64,000 nt of DNA from SCRA01 sp035533275 (GCA_035533275.1 DATLUD010000065.1:3899-67898); one strand, 5' to 3'; positions 51,361 through 61,095 are shown, counted from the stretch's first letter. Translations and numbers: made by a program. The notes: generated by a model not told the origin, from the sequence alone.

Positions 51361-53576
51361 CCCGCGTCCTTCGCCGAGCGAAGCGGCGTCTCCGGTGCGC
51401 CTGACACGGTCGCGCGGCACGCGGAGCCGCTCGGCAGGAGCCGGACATCGAGCGCGCCGTCGCGGGCGGTGACGAAGATGCGCGCGCCAACGGCGCGCAG
51501 GCGCTCGAGGGCCTGGGGCGAGGGAAGGCCGTACGGGTTGCGCCGCCCGGCCGAGGCGATCGCGATGCGGGGCCGCACGACGGCGAGGAAGGGCGCGCTG
51601 GAGGAGTAGCGGCTCCCGTGATGGCCGATGACGAGCACGTCGGCGCGCAGCTCCTCGGGGGCGTAGGCGCTCAGCAGCGCGCGCTCCTCTTCCGCCTCCG
51701 CGTCGCCCATGATCAGCGCGGTGCACGCTCCCTCGCGCACGCGCACGATCAGCGAGTCGTTGTCGACGTCATCGTGCGTACCGCGCAGCGGCTGCGCGAA
51801 CGGAGCCAGGATCGCGATCCGCGCGTCGCCGCTGCGCCACGCCGCTCCGGCGCGCAGGTGCGTCGTCGGAACGCGGGCCGCCGCCGCGGCGCGCACGAGC
51901 GCCCCGAACGATCCGGCGGCGGGCCAACCTCCGTCCACCACGCGGTCGACGCGCAGCGACCGGATGACGGCGGAGAAGCCGGCGAGGTGATCCTCGTGCG
52001 GATGGGAGACCACCAGGGCGTCGACGCGATGCACCCCGGCGCGCACGAGAAAGGGCACGAGGGTTCGCGGACCTTGCGCTTGCGGCGCGCCGTCGACCAT
52101 GGTCGCGTGGCCGCGCGAGAGCACGGCGATGGCCTGTCCCTGTCCAACGTCGAGCGCCACGAGCCGCAACGCGCCGCCGTCTCCCGGGCGCGGCGGCCAG
52201 AGACAGAGCGCCGCGGCGCCGAGCAAGGCGATCGAGGCCGCTGGCGTGCGCCGCAGGCCCAGCCACAGCGCGGCGCCGTCGTACGCGGCGATCGCCCACC
52301 ACGGCGGCGGCGTGGCGGGCAGATGGGCCGACGGCAGCGAGGAGACCAGACGCACCACGCCGAGAATCCAACCGCATGCCGCGGCCGCGAGAGGCGCGAA
52401 CGCGGGGTGCGCCACCGTGAGCAATCCGGAGAGCAGCGCCGGCGGCACGGCCGGCACCACCAGCGCGTTGGCGAGGGGCGCGTACGGCGCGAGCTGCAAG
52501 AAGAACGCCGCTTGCAGCGGCCAGACGCCGATCTGCGTGGCGAGGGTGAGCGCGATGCCCTCGCGCACCAGGTGCGGCAACGGCAACGGCTCCAGCCGCG
52601 TCGCGATGCGCGACGCGAAGAGCGCGATGGCGACGACGCACGAGAACGAGAGCGCGAACGAGGCGCCGCGCACGGCCCACGGCTCCCAGAGCGTGACCAC
52701 GATCGCCGCGACGGCGATCGCCTCCGGCCCCAGCGGCGCGCGGCCGCAGGCACGCGCGAGCAGCGCGCACTCCACCATCGCGCCGGCTCGTACGGAAGGC
52801 AGATGCGCTCCTGAGAGCGCGATGAAGAGGGCGACCGCGAGCGCGGCCAAGAGCGCGGAGGCGACGCGCCCCGCCCCGGCCCACTCGAGCGCCAGCAGCG
52901 TCATGGCGGCAAACGCGCCCAAGTGCAGGCCCGCCGTGACCAGGACGTGCGTGGTACCCGTCTCGGAGAACGCCGCCGCCGCGTCGTCGTCGAGACCGCC
53001 GCGCTCGCCGACGAGCGCCCCGTCGAGCACCGCGGCGGCGGGCGCTGGCAAGACCGCGAGGCGGCGCTCCGCCCACGCGCGCAGCCGCGCGGCAACCCCC
53101 GTGGGACCGGCGTCAGGTGCGCGCGCCGTGACGCGCCCCTCGAGGATGCCGGCGAGTCCCCGCACCTCCAGCCGTTCACGCGGCGAAACGTCGCCCGGGT
53201 TCGCGGCGCGAAAGAGGCGCAGCAAGCGGCCGCGTACCGTGATTCGGTCTCCCGGCTCCACGTGCTCGCGAGCGCGCACCTCCAGCGTGCCCTCACGCGT
53301 GCCGGTGAGAACGAAGAGTCCCGGCGCCCCCGCCGCGAGCTCGACCACCGTGCCCGTCAGCGGCCGCAAGCCGCCGGCGCGAGCGCGCGCAACCGGGTCG
53401 CGGGCGGCGGTGTCAAGGGAGGCGGCTACCAGGGTAGCGGCGATGCCGAGGAGAATCGTCCGCCGGCCGCGGCGGGCCGCGGCCGTCGCGGCGAGCGCGC
53501 ATCCGAACGCCCACGGCGGCGGGAGGAGCGCGCCGACGATGCATGCGACGGCGAGGGCGGGGAACAACACGTTCAC
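51264..53576 (-). CDS. comEC: ComEC/Rec2 DNA uptake channel protein with extended C-terminus
   Basis: About 770 residues: N-terminal spans and DUF4131 (residues to about 160, with GLAGILEGRV), the competence domain (ALVGERGGLDDDAAAAFSETG, THVLVTAGLHLG), then a metallo-beta-lactamase part with VSHPHEDHLAGF, NDSLIVRVREG, LIMGDAEAEEE and VLVIGHHGSRYSS. It forms the channel for single-stranded DNA in natural transformation. The last 30 residues are low-complexity Ser/Arg/Ala and read through the LysR start, so the stop seems to have moved. GTG at 53576 preferred; two nearby GTGs also fit. Confidence 0.92.
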   Translation of the reverse strand: MNVLFPALAVACIVGALLPPPWAFGCALAATAAARRGRRTILLGIAATLVAASLDTAARDPVARARAGGLRPLTGTVVELAAGAPGLFVLTGTREGTLEVRAREHVEPGDRITVRGRLLRLFRAANPGDVSPRERLEVRGLAGILEGRVTARAPDAGPTGVAARLRAWAERRLAVLPAPAAAVLDGALVGERGGLDDDAAAAFSETGTTHVLVTAGLHLGAFAAMTLLALEWAGAGRVASALLAALAVALFIALSGAHLPSVRAGAMVECALLARACGRAPLGPEAIAVAAIVVTLWEPWAVRGASFALSFSCVVAIALFASRIATRLEPLPLPHLVREGIALTLATQIGVWPLQAAFFLQLAPYAPLANALVVPAVPPALLSGLLTVAHPAFAPLAAAACGWILGVVRLVSSLPSAHLPATPPPWWAIAAYDGAALWLGLRRTPAASIALLGAAALCLWPPRPGDGGALRLVALDVGQGQAIAVLSRGHATMVDGAPQAQGPRTLVPFLVRAGVHRVDALVVSHPHEDHLAGFSAVIRSLRVDRVVDGGWPAAGSFGALVRAAAAARVPTTHLRAGAAWRSGDARIAILAPFAQPLRGTHDDVDNDSLIVRVREGACTALIMGDAEAEEERALLSAYAPEELRADVLVIGHHGSRYSSSAPFLAVVRPRIAIASAGRRNPYGLPSPQALERLRAVGARIFVTARDGALDVRLLPSGSACRATVSGAPETPLRSAKDAGWRRKASTSTSSSRSPTLRSSAASRARRSASA

Positions 53577-53627
53577 ACGCACCCTCTGCTCGGCGTGGCC
53601 CAACGTCAAGATGACAGGAGCAAGCGT

Positions 53628-54560
53628 TTGCGGATCATCGTCACCGGCGGAGCCGGCTTCATCGGGTCGCACATCGTGGACCGCTACATCCTCGCGGGCC
53701 ACGACGTGGTCGTCGTCGACAACCTCTGGGACCACGGCGGCGGCCGCCGAGAGAACATCAACCCGCGCGCGAGCTTCGTCCACATGGATATCCGCGACCC
53801 CGAACTGCACCGGATCTTCCACGAGGTCAAGCCGGAAGTGGTCTCGCACCACGCCGCTCAGCACAGCGTCGCCATCTCCTCGCGAGACCCGCTCTTCGAC
53901 GCCCAGGTCAACGTCGTGGGCCTGCTCAACGTCCTAGGCGCGGCCGTGAAGTCCGGCACGCGCAAGGTGATCTATGCCTCGAGTGGGGCCACGTTCGGCA
54001 CCCCCGATCACCTGCCGATGGACGAGTCGACGCCGCAGCGTCCGGAGTCTCCATACGGGATCTCGAAGATGGTGGGCGAGCACTATCTGCGCTTCTTCAA
54101 GGCGCAGCACGGGCTCGAGTACACCGCGCTGCGCTATGGCAACGTCTTCGGCCCCCGCCAGGATCCCAACGGCGAGGCCGGCGTCATCGCGATCTTCATC
54201 GGGAAGTTCCTGGCGCGCGACGGCGTGCGCATCGACTGGGACGGCGAGCAGACGCGCGACTACGTCTACGTCAAGGACGTGGCGGAGGTCAACGAGCTCG
54301 CGCTGGACGGCGGGAACGGCGAGTGCCTCTGCATCGGCACGAACAAGCGCACCAGCGTCAACCAGATCTTCCTCTCGCTGAAGAACATCATCGGCTTCGA
54401 CGCGCCCGTCACCCACGCGCCCCAGCGCCCCGGCGACGCGCGCGACGCGCAGTTCGACTACGCGCGCGCCCGCGACGTCCTGGGCTGGACGCCGCAGACC
54501 AAGCTGCTCGACGGCATGCGCGAGACCGTGGAGTTCTTCCGCAAGAGCTTGGGCGTCTAG
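53628..54560 (+). CDS. NAD-dependent nucleotide-sugar epimerase/dehydratase (GalE-like)
   Basis: 310 residues, extended SDR. NAD site IIVTGGAGFIGSHIVDRY, HHAAQHSVAISSRDP, YASSGATFG with the catalytic Ser, Y-x3-K in PYGISKMVGEHYLRFF and ALRYGNVFGPRQDP. Likely a UDP-glucose 4-epimerase or a related sugar epimerase for envelope glycans. TTG start at 53628 has AGGAG seven bases ahead. Divergent from comEC. Its stop and that of the next gene share CTAG (54557-54560). Confidence 0.88.
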   Translation: MRIIVTGGAGFIGSHIVDRYILAGHDVVVVDNLWDHGGGRRENINPRASFVHMDIRDPELHRIFHEVKPEVVSHHAAQHSVAISSRDPLFDAQVNVVGLLNVLGAAVKSGTRKVIYASSGATFGTPDHLPMDESTPQRPESPYGISKMVGEHYLRFFKAQHGLEYTALRYGNVFGPRQDPNGEAGVIAIFIGKFLARDGVRIDWDGEQTRDYVYVKDVAEVNELALDGGNGECLCIGTNKRTSVNQIFLSLKNIIGFDAPVTHAPQRPGDARDAQFDYARARDVLGWTPQTKLLDGMRETVEFFRKSLGV

Positions 54561-54943
54561 CCGGCCGCGGTCTGGCCGCGCTCCATCGTGCCGATGCGGT
54601 CGATGAGCCTGCGAGCGACGGAGGCCGGGACGCCGCGGCGCACGAGCGCCCGCTCCGTGAACGCCTGAGGGACCGCGGCCACCACGCGCCATCCGCTGGC
54701 CGAACGCTTGACCAGCGACTCGCCGTCGGTCTCGCCGGACTCCCAGTCGGCCAGCGCATACGCGCCGACGACCACCACGTGGTCGACGGCGGGGATCAAC
54801 TGGTAGTGCTGGACGTCGAGCGCGTAGCGGACCACGGCGTGAGCCACCAGCCGATCGCGATCGGCTGCGCTCGCGCCGAGCGCGCCCGCGGCGGTCGTCA
54901 CGATCAGGACGCCCGTCAGCAGGACGCCGCGCAGCTTCATCAT
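54557..54943 (-). CDS. Small exported hypothetical protein
   Basis: 128 residues. Signal peptide (MMKLRGVLLTGVLIVTTAAGALGASA), mature chain of about 100 residues with VVVVGAYALADWESGETDGESLVKR-like strands (shortened) that look like a nuclear transport factor-2 or lipoprotein-like fold. A family is not recognised. GGAGGAA lies about nine bases upstream of the ATG. It follows thyX in the same direction. Confidence 0.6.
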   Translation of the reverse strand: MMKLRGVLLTGVLIVTTAAGALGASAADRDRLVAHAVVRYALDVQHYQLIPAVDHVVVVGAYALADWESGETDGESLVKRSASGWRVVAAVPQAFTERALVRRGVPASVARRLIDRIGTMERGQTAAG

Positions 54944-55045
54944 GCGTGTGATTCCTCCGCCGGTCTCGGTCCTCGGTGCTGCGATAACGTTCGAGCGCTC
55001 CGTTGGGTTCGCCCTTCGCGATGGCGGGGGGCGCCCACCAGGCGC

Positions 55046-55864
55046 TCAGCGCGCTGAGGCGGCCGTCTCCTGCAAAGCCTCGATCTCCCGGCGCATCTGC
55101 ACCCAGCCGCGGAAGTTGGCGTGGAAGGCCGTGTCGTCGGCCGGCGTCGCCACGTGCTCGAACGGGCTCAGATGGCGATCGGAGGCCAGGCGCTCGTAGA
55201 GGGCCAGGTCCTTTTGGAGATCGCGCCCGCCGTCGTGCGTGAGGTACGAGACGCGGGCGCAGCGCGCGGCGCTGACGCGCTTGAGCTGCTCGGCCTCCAG
55301 CGAGCGTTCGTCGTCCAAGACCAGCGGCAGGTGCCACTCGCCGGCGCCCAGCGCGCGCGGCGCGCTGGAGCGCAGCGCCTCGCGCATGCGCAGCGCCGCC
55401 TCACGGATCTCGGGCTGGGCGTTGGGGGCGCAGCGCAGCTCGAAGAAATTCTCCCACTCCGTAGCCGAGACGATCACCGTGTGCCAGAGGAACGGCTCCA
55501 GGATCCGGTTGAGCACCTGTTTGTGGACCTTGAGCTCGGCCAGCCTGCGCGCATGCTCCACCGCGGCGTCGCGCGCGGCCAGCCAGCGCCTCAGCGCCTC
55601 GCTCTCCTCCGCGGCGGAGAGCACCTCGCTGGCCGACATCCCGGGCTGGTTGCGCCCCCACTCCACCGGAATCACCGGATCGTTCAGCACGCGCTCGATC
55701 AGCTTGGCCGTGGGGATGGCGCGCGAGCTGGCGCTGTTGCGCGAGAAGACCCGATGCGTGTTGAACTCCGCCAGCACGAAGCGGGGGAAGACCACTTCCA
55801 TCGTGGTCAGGCGAACGCCCAGCGGGCTCACGCTGTCCAGCAGCACCCGCGCCGAGAATCCCAT
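55046..55864 (-). CDS. thyX: ThyX-family FAD-dependent thymidylate synthase (divergent)
   Basis: 272 residues. The ThyX motif RHRX7S appears as T36-H-R38 then x7 then S46 (FNTHRVFSRNSASSRAI), so the first Arg is Thr; LRCAPNAQPEIREAA fits the second family motif. It makes dTMP from dUMP with methylenetetrahydrofolate and FAD. Variants starting THR with SRNS are known in more distant ThyX proteins. It directly follows leuS (19-base gap). Confidence 0.85.
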   Translation of the reverse strand: MGFSARVLLDSVSPLGVRLTTMEVVFPRFVLAEFNTHRVFSRNSASSRAIPTAKLIERVLNDPVIPVEWGRNQPGMSASEVLSAAEESEALRRWLAARDAAVEHARRLAELKVHKQVLNRILEPFLWHTVIVSATEWENFFELRCAPNAQPEIREAALRMREALRSSAPRALGAGEWHLPLVLDDERSLEAEQLKRVSAARCARVSYLTHDGGRDLQKDLALYERLASDRHLSPFEHVATPADDTAFHANFRGWVQMRREIEALQETAASAR

Positions 55865-55883
55865 GGCCGCTACCCTTCCGTCG

Positions 55884-58373
55884 TCACGCGACGACGAGGT
55901 TGAGGAGCTTGTCGGGCACGTAGATCCGCTTGCGGATCTCCTTGCCCTCGATCTGCGTCCGGACGTTGGACTCCGCCAGCGCCAGTTTCGCCACCGTCTC
56001 CTCGTCCGTGCGGGGCTCCACCTGGAGCCGCGCGCGCACCTTGCCGTTGACTTGCACGACCACCGTGACCTCGTCGAGCGCCAGCACCTCGGCGGACGGC
56101 TGAGGGAAGACGCGCGCGTGGACGCTCTCCGCGCCGCCCATGCGCGTCCAGAGCTCCTCGGAGATGTGCGGCGCGAAGGGCGCCAGCGCCACCAGCGAGC
56201 CGCGCAGCACGTGCAGGTAGACGGGGTTCTCCTCCCCGCCCGGCGCGCGCGAGAACTCCGTGAGCGCGTTGAGCAGCTCGTCGAAGCGCGCGACGGTGGT
56301 GTTGAAGTGGAAGCGCCGCGTGTTGGCCTCGTCGAGGGCGCTCTTGAAGGCCACGTGCAGCGCGCGCAGCAGCGTCTTCTCCTCCGGCGTCGTGGTCCGC
56401 GGAATCAGGTCCAGCGGAAGGGTGCGCACGTTGGCCGCCGCCGGCTCGGCCAGACGCCACAGCCGGTTGAGGAAGCGCACGCGGCCCTGGATCCCCGTGT
56501 CCGTCCAGTCGGTGGTGTCCTCCGGCGGGCCGGCGGCCAGCAGAAAGAGCCGCATGGCATCGACGCCGTATTGCTCCACGGTAGCGTCGATGCCCACCAC
56601 GTTGCCGCGGCTCTTTGACATCTTCTCGCCTTCGTGCAGGAGCATGCCTTGGTTGAAGAGGCGCGTGAACGGCTCGCTCCCCTCCACCATGCCCAGATCG
56701 CGGCAGACGCGGTAGAAGAAGCGCGAGTAGAGCAGGTGGAGCACGGCGTGCTCGGCGCCGCCGATGTACTGGTCCACGGGCATCCAGTGCTTGGCCAGCG
56801 CCGTCGAGAACGGCTCGCGGTCGTTGCGGGGATCGAGGTAGCGCAGATAGTACCACGACGACTCCATGAAGGTGTCCATGGTGTCGCTCTCGCGCCGCGC
56901 GGGCTTGCCGCACGCCGGGCACGCCGCGCGCATGAAGGCCTCGTCGCGGGCGAGCGGGGAGCCTTCGCCCGTGATCGGCACGTCCTGCGGCAGCGCCACG
57001 GGGAGCTGATCGTAGGGCACCGCCTGCTCGCCGTGCTCTTCGCAGTAGACGATGGGGATCGGCGTCCCCCAATAGCGCTGGCGCGAGATCAGCCAGTCGC
57101 GAAAGCGGTAGTTGATCGTCCACTCCCCGATGCCCATCTGCTTCAGGCGGTCGCCCACGGCGCGCAGGCCACGTTTGGAGGCCATTCCGGTGAAGTCGCC
57201 GCTGGCGATCATCCGGCCCTCGTCCACGTACGCCTCGTGGAGCGTCTCGGCATCGGCTTGCCCTTGCGGCACGATCACCTGCACGATGGGGAGCGCGTGC
57301 TTGCGCGCGAACTCGAAGTCGCGCTCGTCGTGCGCCGGCACGCCCATCACGGCGCCGGTGCCGTATTCGGCCAGCACGTAGTTGGTCACCCAGATCGGCA
57401 CGCGCTCGTGCGAGAGCGGGTTGACGGCGAAGATGCCCGTGAAGACGCCGTCCTTCTCCATCAGCGAGGTCCGCTCGAGCTCGCTCTTGTTCCTGACGCC
57501 TTCGATGAAGCGCTCGATCTCACCGCGGCGCTTGCTGAGCTTCAGCAGCTTGGCCACCACGGGATGCTCGGCGGCGACGGCCAGGAACGTCACGCCGAAC
57601 GTGGTGTCAGGGCGCGTGGTGAAGACGCGGATGCGCTCGTCCAGCCGCTCCACCTCGAACGAGAACGTGACGCCCTCGGAGCGTCCGATCCAGTTCCGCT
57701 GCATCGTCTTGATGCGGTCGGGCCAGCCTGGCAGCTCGTCGAGCCCCGCCAGCAGCTCGTCGGCGTAGGCGGTGATCTTCAGGAACCATTGCGAGAGATT
57801 GCGCCGCTCCACGGGCGAGCCGCAGCGCCAGCAGACGCCGCCCTCGGCCTGCTCGTTGGCGAGCACCGTCTGGTCCTTGGGGCACCAGTTGACCGGCGCC
57901 TCGCGCTTGTAGGCCAGGCCGCGCTCGTACATCTTCAGAAAGAACCACTGATTCCAGCGGTAGTAGTCGGTGTCGCAGGTGGCGATCTCGCGGGTCCAGT
58001 CGTACGAGGTGCCCAGCAGGCGCAGCTGGCGCTGCATGTTGGCGATGTTCTGCCGCGTCCAGAGTCCGGGGTCGATGCCGCGCTGGATGGCGGCGTTCTC
58101 CGCGGGGAGGCCGAAGGCGTCCCAGCCCATCGGGTGGATGACGTTGTACCCCTGCATGCGCATCATGCGCGCCACGGCGTCGCCCAGCGTGTAGTTCTTG
58201 GCATGCCCCACGTGGAGGTCGCCTGAGGGATACGGGAGCATCTCCAGCGTGTAGTACTTCGGGCGCGGGGAGTCGTCGGCGGCGCGGTAGATCCCGCGTT
58301 CCTCCCATGCGCGCTGCCAGCGGCCCTCGATGGCGGCGTGGTCGTACGTCTGGTGGGCGGTCGTCTCGGTCAT
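55884..58373 (-). CDS. leuS: Leucyl-tRNA synthetase
   Basis: 829 residues, full length. HIGH motif in YPSGDLHVGHAKNYTLGD, the KMSKS motif as EKMSKSRGNVVGID, and a complete CP1 editing domain between (FTTRPDTTFGVTFLAVAAEH, YGTGAVMGVPAHDERDF). CWRCGSPVE suggests a Zn site. It attaches leucine to tRNA. It leads a minus-strand run with thyX and the small exported gene; comEA is divergent across 68 bases. Confidence 0.96.
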   Translation of the reverse strand: MTETTAHQTYDHAAIEGRWQRAWEERGIYRAADDSPRPKYYTLEMLPYPSGDLHVGHAKNYTLGDAVARMMRMQGYNVIHPMGWDAFGLPAENAAIQRGIDPGLWTRQNIANMQRQLRLLGTSYDWTREIATCDTDYYRWNQWFFLKMYERGLAYKREAPVNWCPKDQTVLANEQAEGGVCWRCGSPVERRNLSQWFLKITAYADELLAGLDELPGWPDRIKTMQRNWIGRSEGVTFSFEVERLDERIRVFTTRPDTTFGVTFLAVAAEHPVVAKLLKLSKRRGEIERFIEGVRNKSELERTSLMEKDGVFTGIFAVNPLSHERVPIWVTNYVLAEYGTGAVMGVPAHDERDFEFARKHALPIVQVIVPQGQADAETLHEAYVDEGRMIASGDFTGMASKRGLRAVGDRLKQMGIGEWTINYRFRDWLISRQRYWGTPIPIVYCEEHGEQAVPYDQLPVALPQDVPITGEGSPLARDEAFMRAACPACGKPARRESDTMDTFMESSWYYLRYLDPRNDREPFSTALAKHWMPVDQYIGGAEHAVLHLLYSRFFYRVCRDLGMVEGSEPFTRLFNQGMLLHEGEKMSKSRGNVVGIDATVEQYGVDAMRLFLLAAGPPEDTTDWTDTGIQGRVRFLNRLWRLAEPAAANVRTLPLDLIPRTTTPEEKTLLRALHVAFKSALDEANTRRFHFNTTVARFDELLNALTEFSRAPGGEENPVYLHVLRGSLVALAPFAPHISEELWTRMGGAESVHARVFPQPSAEVLALDEVTVVVQVNGKVRARLQVEPRTDEETVAKLALAESNVRTQIEGKEIRKRIYVPDKLLNLVVA

Positions 58374-58441
58374 AGGCGCCCCGTTTCGCCTTCGGGGGCC
58401 GGAGTGCTTGCCAAGCCCCCGCGAGAGCGCAGTAGAGGAGC

Positions 58442-59074
58442 ATGAGCCTCTCCTCAGCCGTCGTCCTGCGCGCCGCGGCGGCGTGCCTCGCCGTGCCGCT
58501 GGTCATCGCCGTGGCGCGCTACGGGTTGGCGTGGCCGCCTGCCCCCGGCTGCGCGCGCGCGCCGCAGGCCGCGCGGCGCGAGGCCGCGCGCGAGCGCGTC
58601 GCCGCCCCGCGGCACGAGCCCGCCGTGGTGGTCTACGTGGCGGGCGACGTCGCCCGCCCGGGCTTGGTCACCCTCCCCTCCGGCGCGCGTCTGGCCGCCG
58701 CGGTCGCGGCGGCGGGGCCGCGCCCCGACGCCGACCTGGTGGCGGTCGATCTCGCGGCACGGGCGGAGGATGGCCAGGAGATCGTGGTTCCCGTCCGCGG
58801 CGCTCCGCCGCCGGCGCCGAGGCGGAAGCCGGCATGCGGGCCGCGCCGCGCAGGGCGCGCCGCGCGACCGGTGCCCCCGGCCGTGCCGCTCTCCCTGAAC
58901 CGCGCGAGTGCGCAAGAGCTGGCGCGCGTGCCCGGAATCGGCCCGCGCCTGGCACAGCGGATCGTCGCCTACCGCGAGACCTACGGTCCCTTCGCCGCCA
59001 TCGACGACCTGCTCGACGTCGCCGGCGTCAGCGAGCGGACGCTCGAGCGGGTCGGGCGCTCCGTGCGTCCGTGA
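58442..59074 (+). CDS. comEA: ComEA-like competence DNA-binding protein
   Basis: 210 residues: an N-terminal membrane segment (VVLRAAAACLAVPLVIAVARY), a SLBB domain (VVVYVAGDVARPGLVTLPSG), a Pro/Arg-rich linker and a C-terminal helix-hairpin-helix pair (LNRASAQELARVPGIGPRLA, GPFAAIDDLLDVAGVS). It binds incoming double-stranded DNA in natural competence. comEC is 5 kb away. AGAGGAG precedes the ATG. Confidence 0.92.
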   Translation: MSLSSAVVLRAAAACLAVPLVIAVARYGLAWPPAPGCARAPQAARREAARERVAAPRHEPAVVVYVAGDVARPGLVTLPSGARLAAAVAAAGPRPDADLVAVDLAARAEDGQEIVVPVRGAPPPAPRRKPACGPRRAGRAARPVPPAVPLSLNRASAQELARVPGIGPRLAQRIVAYRETYGPFAAIDDLLDVAGVSERTLERVGRSVRP

Positions 59075-59121
59075 GGCGTTTTGTAAAATGGGGGCTTTGG
59101 AGGGTACGCGAAACCCCATCC

Positions 59122-60939
59122 ATGACCACCTCGGACGCTGTAACCGCGGCGGGGGCGCGCTCCCTTCCGGACGTGCTGTTGCCGGCTCTGCGGGCGGAGT
59201 TGCCCGTCGCCATCTGCGAGCGCCCGGCGCCCGGGGAGCCGTTTCGCGCGCTCAGCTCGGGCGAGCTGCTGCGGAGGATCCAGCGCGTCGCGCTGGGGTT
59301 GCGCTCTCTGGGCCTGCGCGCCGGAGATCGCGTGGCGATCCTCTCGCCGAACTGCGTCGACTGGATCGCGGCGGACCTCGGAGCCCAGTTCGCGGGCATG
59401 GTCACCGTCCCGATCTTCGCCACACAGGCCGCCGACCAAGTCGGCTACATCCTGCGTCACGCGGAGGTGCGCCTGCTCTTCCTCCACGACGAGGCCCAGC
59501 GGGCCCACTTGGTCTCCTCCGGCATCGAGCTTCCGGTCACCTACGTCTTCCAGGCCGAGGGAGAGACGACGCTGGCCGCTCTGGAAGCCGCCGGCGCCGC
59601 GCATGCCGCCGAAGCGCCCGGCGACGTGGAGGGTCTGGGTCAGGGCATCTCCGGCGACACCCTGTGCACGCTGATCTACACCTCGGGGACCACGGGCGAT
59701 CCCAAGGGCGTGATGCTCACCCACGGCAACTTCGCGAGCAACGTCGTGGATTCGTTCGAGATGGGCATGCAGGGCATCGGTCCCGGCGACCCCGTGCTCT
59801 CCGTGCTCCCCGTGGCGCACATCTACGAGCGCATGATCACCTACGGCTACCTCTATTGGAAGTGCGCGATCCACGTCTGCCACAGCGTGGACGAGCTCTT
59901 GCCCGATCTGCGCGAGGTGCGCCCCGTGATGATGACCGCGGTGCCGCGTCTCTTCGAGCGCATGATCGCGGGCATCGTCGGACACGCGCGCGCGCAAGGT
60001 GGTCTGCAGGGCAAGCTGGTGCCGTGGGCGCTGAGCGTGGGGCGTAAGCACGCACGCGCGCGGCTGGTGGAGCACCGCGCGCCGGGCCTGCGATTGAGCG
60101 CGGCGTACGCGGTGGCGCACGCGTTGGTCCTGCACAAGATCGCCGTGGCTTTGGGGTTGGATCGCCTGCGGTTCCTGGTCTCGGGGAGCGCCCCGCTCCA
60201 CCTCGACACGGCGCTCGTCTTCGCGGGCTTCGGCGTCACCATTCTCCAGGGCTACGGCCTCACCGAGACCTCGCCCGTGGTGACGCTCAATCCGCTCTCC
60301 ACCAACCGCATGGGAAGCGTGGGGCGTCCCATTCCGCACGTGGAGGTGAGCATCGCGCAGGACGGCGAGATCCTGGTGCGCGGCGCCAACGTGATGCGCG
60401 GCTACTATCGCAACGACGAGGCGAACGCCGAGGCGTTCGCCGGCGGCTGGTTCCACACGGGCGACATCGGACGCCTCGACGCCGACGGCTATCTCTACGT
60501 GACGGACCGCAAGAAGGAGCTGCTCAAGACCTCCGGCGGCAAATATCTCTCGCCGGCTCGCATCGAGACGGCCCTCAAGCGCTCGATCTACATCGCTCAG
60601 GTCATGGTGGTGGGGGAGGGGCGCCCGCATCCCGCGGCGCTGATCGCTCCGGATTGGAAGCTGGTGCGCGAGCGCGTGGGGGCTCCCGCGGAGCGTCCGG
60701 TGGAGGCATTGGCGCGGGACGCGCAGGTGCTCGATCTCTTCGCCCACGAGGTACGCCAGCGGACGCGCGACCTGGCCCCGTTCGAGCACATCCTGCGCTT
60801 CGCGCTGCTGCCCCGCGACCTGACGGTGGAGTCGGGAGACCTCTCGCCGACGCTGAAGATCAAGCGGCGCGTGGTCGAGCAGCGCTTCGCCGACCTCATC
60901 GAGCGCATGTACGCCGAGCCCATCCGCGAGCCGGCCTAG
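59122..60939 (+). CDS. Long-chain acyl-CoA ligase (AMP-dependent)
   Basis: 605 residues. AMP-binding motifs: TLIYTSGTTGDPKGVMLTHGNF (shortened to the P-loop YTSGTTGDPKG), ILQGYGLTETSPVVTLN, WFHTGDIGRLDADGYLYVTDRKKEL and KTSGGKYLSP. Activates fatty acids to acyl-CoA via acyl-adenylate. It belongs to the FadD15/Acsl-like branch with the VAHIYERM segment. Its product would feed the dehydrogenase and FadB/J-type enzyme downstream. Confidence 0.93.
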   Translation: MTTSDAVTAAGARSLPDVLLPALRAELPVAICERPAPGEPFRALSSGELLRRIQRVALGLRSLGLRAGDRVAILSPNCVDWIAADLGAQFAGMVTVPIFATQAADQVGYILRHAEVRLLFLHDEAQRAHLVSSGIELPVTYVFQAEGETTLAALEAAGAAHAAEAPGDVEGLGQGISGDTLCTLIYTSGTTGDPKGVMLTHGNFASNVVDSFEMGMQGIGPGDPVLSVLPVAHIYERMITYGYLYWKCAIHVCHSVDELLPDLREVRPVMMTAVPRLFERMIAGIVGHARAQGGLQGKLVPWALSVGRKHARARLVEHRAPGLRLSAAYAVAHALVLHKIAVALGLDRLRFLVSGSAPLHLDTALVFAGFGVTILQGYGLTETSPVVTLNPLSTNRMGSVGRPIPHVEVSIAQDGEILVRGANVMRGYYRNDEANAEAFAGGWFHTGDIGRLDADGYLYVTDRKKELLKTSGGKYLSPARIETALKRSIYIAQVMVVGEGRPHPAALIAPDWKLVRERVGAPAERPVEALARDAQVLDLFAHEVRQRTRDLAPFEHILRFALLPRDLTVESGDLSPTLKIKRRVVEQRFADLIERMYAEPIREPA

Positions 60940-60987
60940 CCGGCCGGCTCGTTCGGTGGGCTGGACGAGCGATACCCCAGACGGGTC

Positions 60988-61017
60988 TTGACGATCCGGC
61001 GCTCTCGGCACTATGCT
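60988..61017 (+). promoter_or_regulatory. Sigma-70-like promoter ahead of the beta-oxidation genes
   Basis: TTGACG (60988-60993) and TATGCT (61012-61017) are separated by 18 bases and lie about 80 bases ahead of the acyl-CoA dehydrogenase start. The AT-rich context stands out in this high-GC window. Confidence 0.6.
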
Positions 61018-61027
61018 AATTGCGGCT

Positions 61028-61045
61028 ATTGATAGTTTTATCAAT
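61028..61045. promoter_or_regulatory. Palindromic operator candidate downstream of the promoter
   Basis: ATTGATA and TATCAAT form a perfect inverted repeat around GTTT, just past the expected transcription start. The position suits a repressor such as a TetR/FadR-type regulator of fatty acid degradation. The regulator itself is not in the window. Confidence 0.55.
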
Positions 61046-61095
61046 CGGGAGCCCACCCGCATCTACCGCCGGACCTGCCGGAGAGTGGAGAGACG

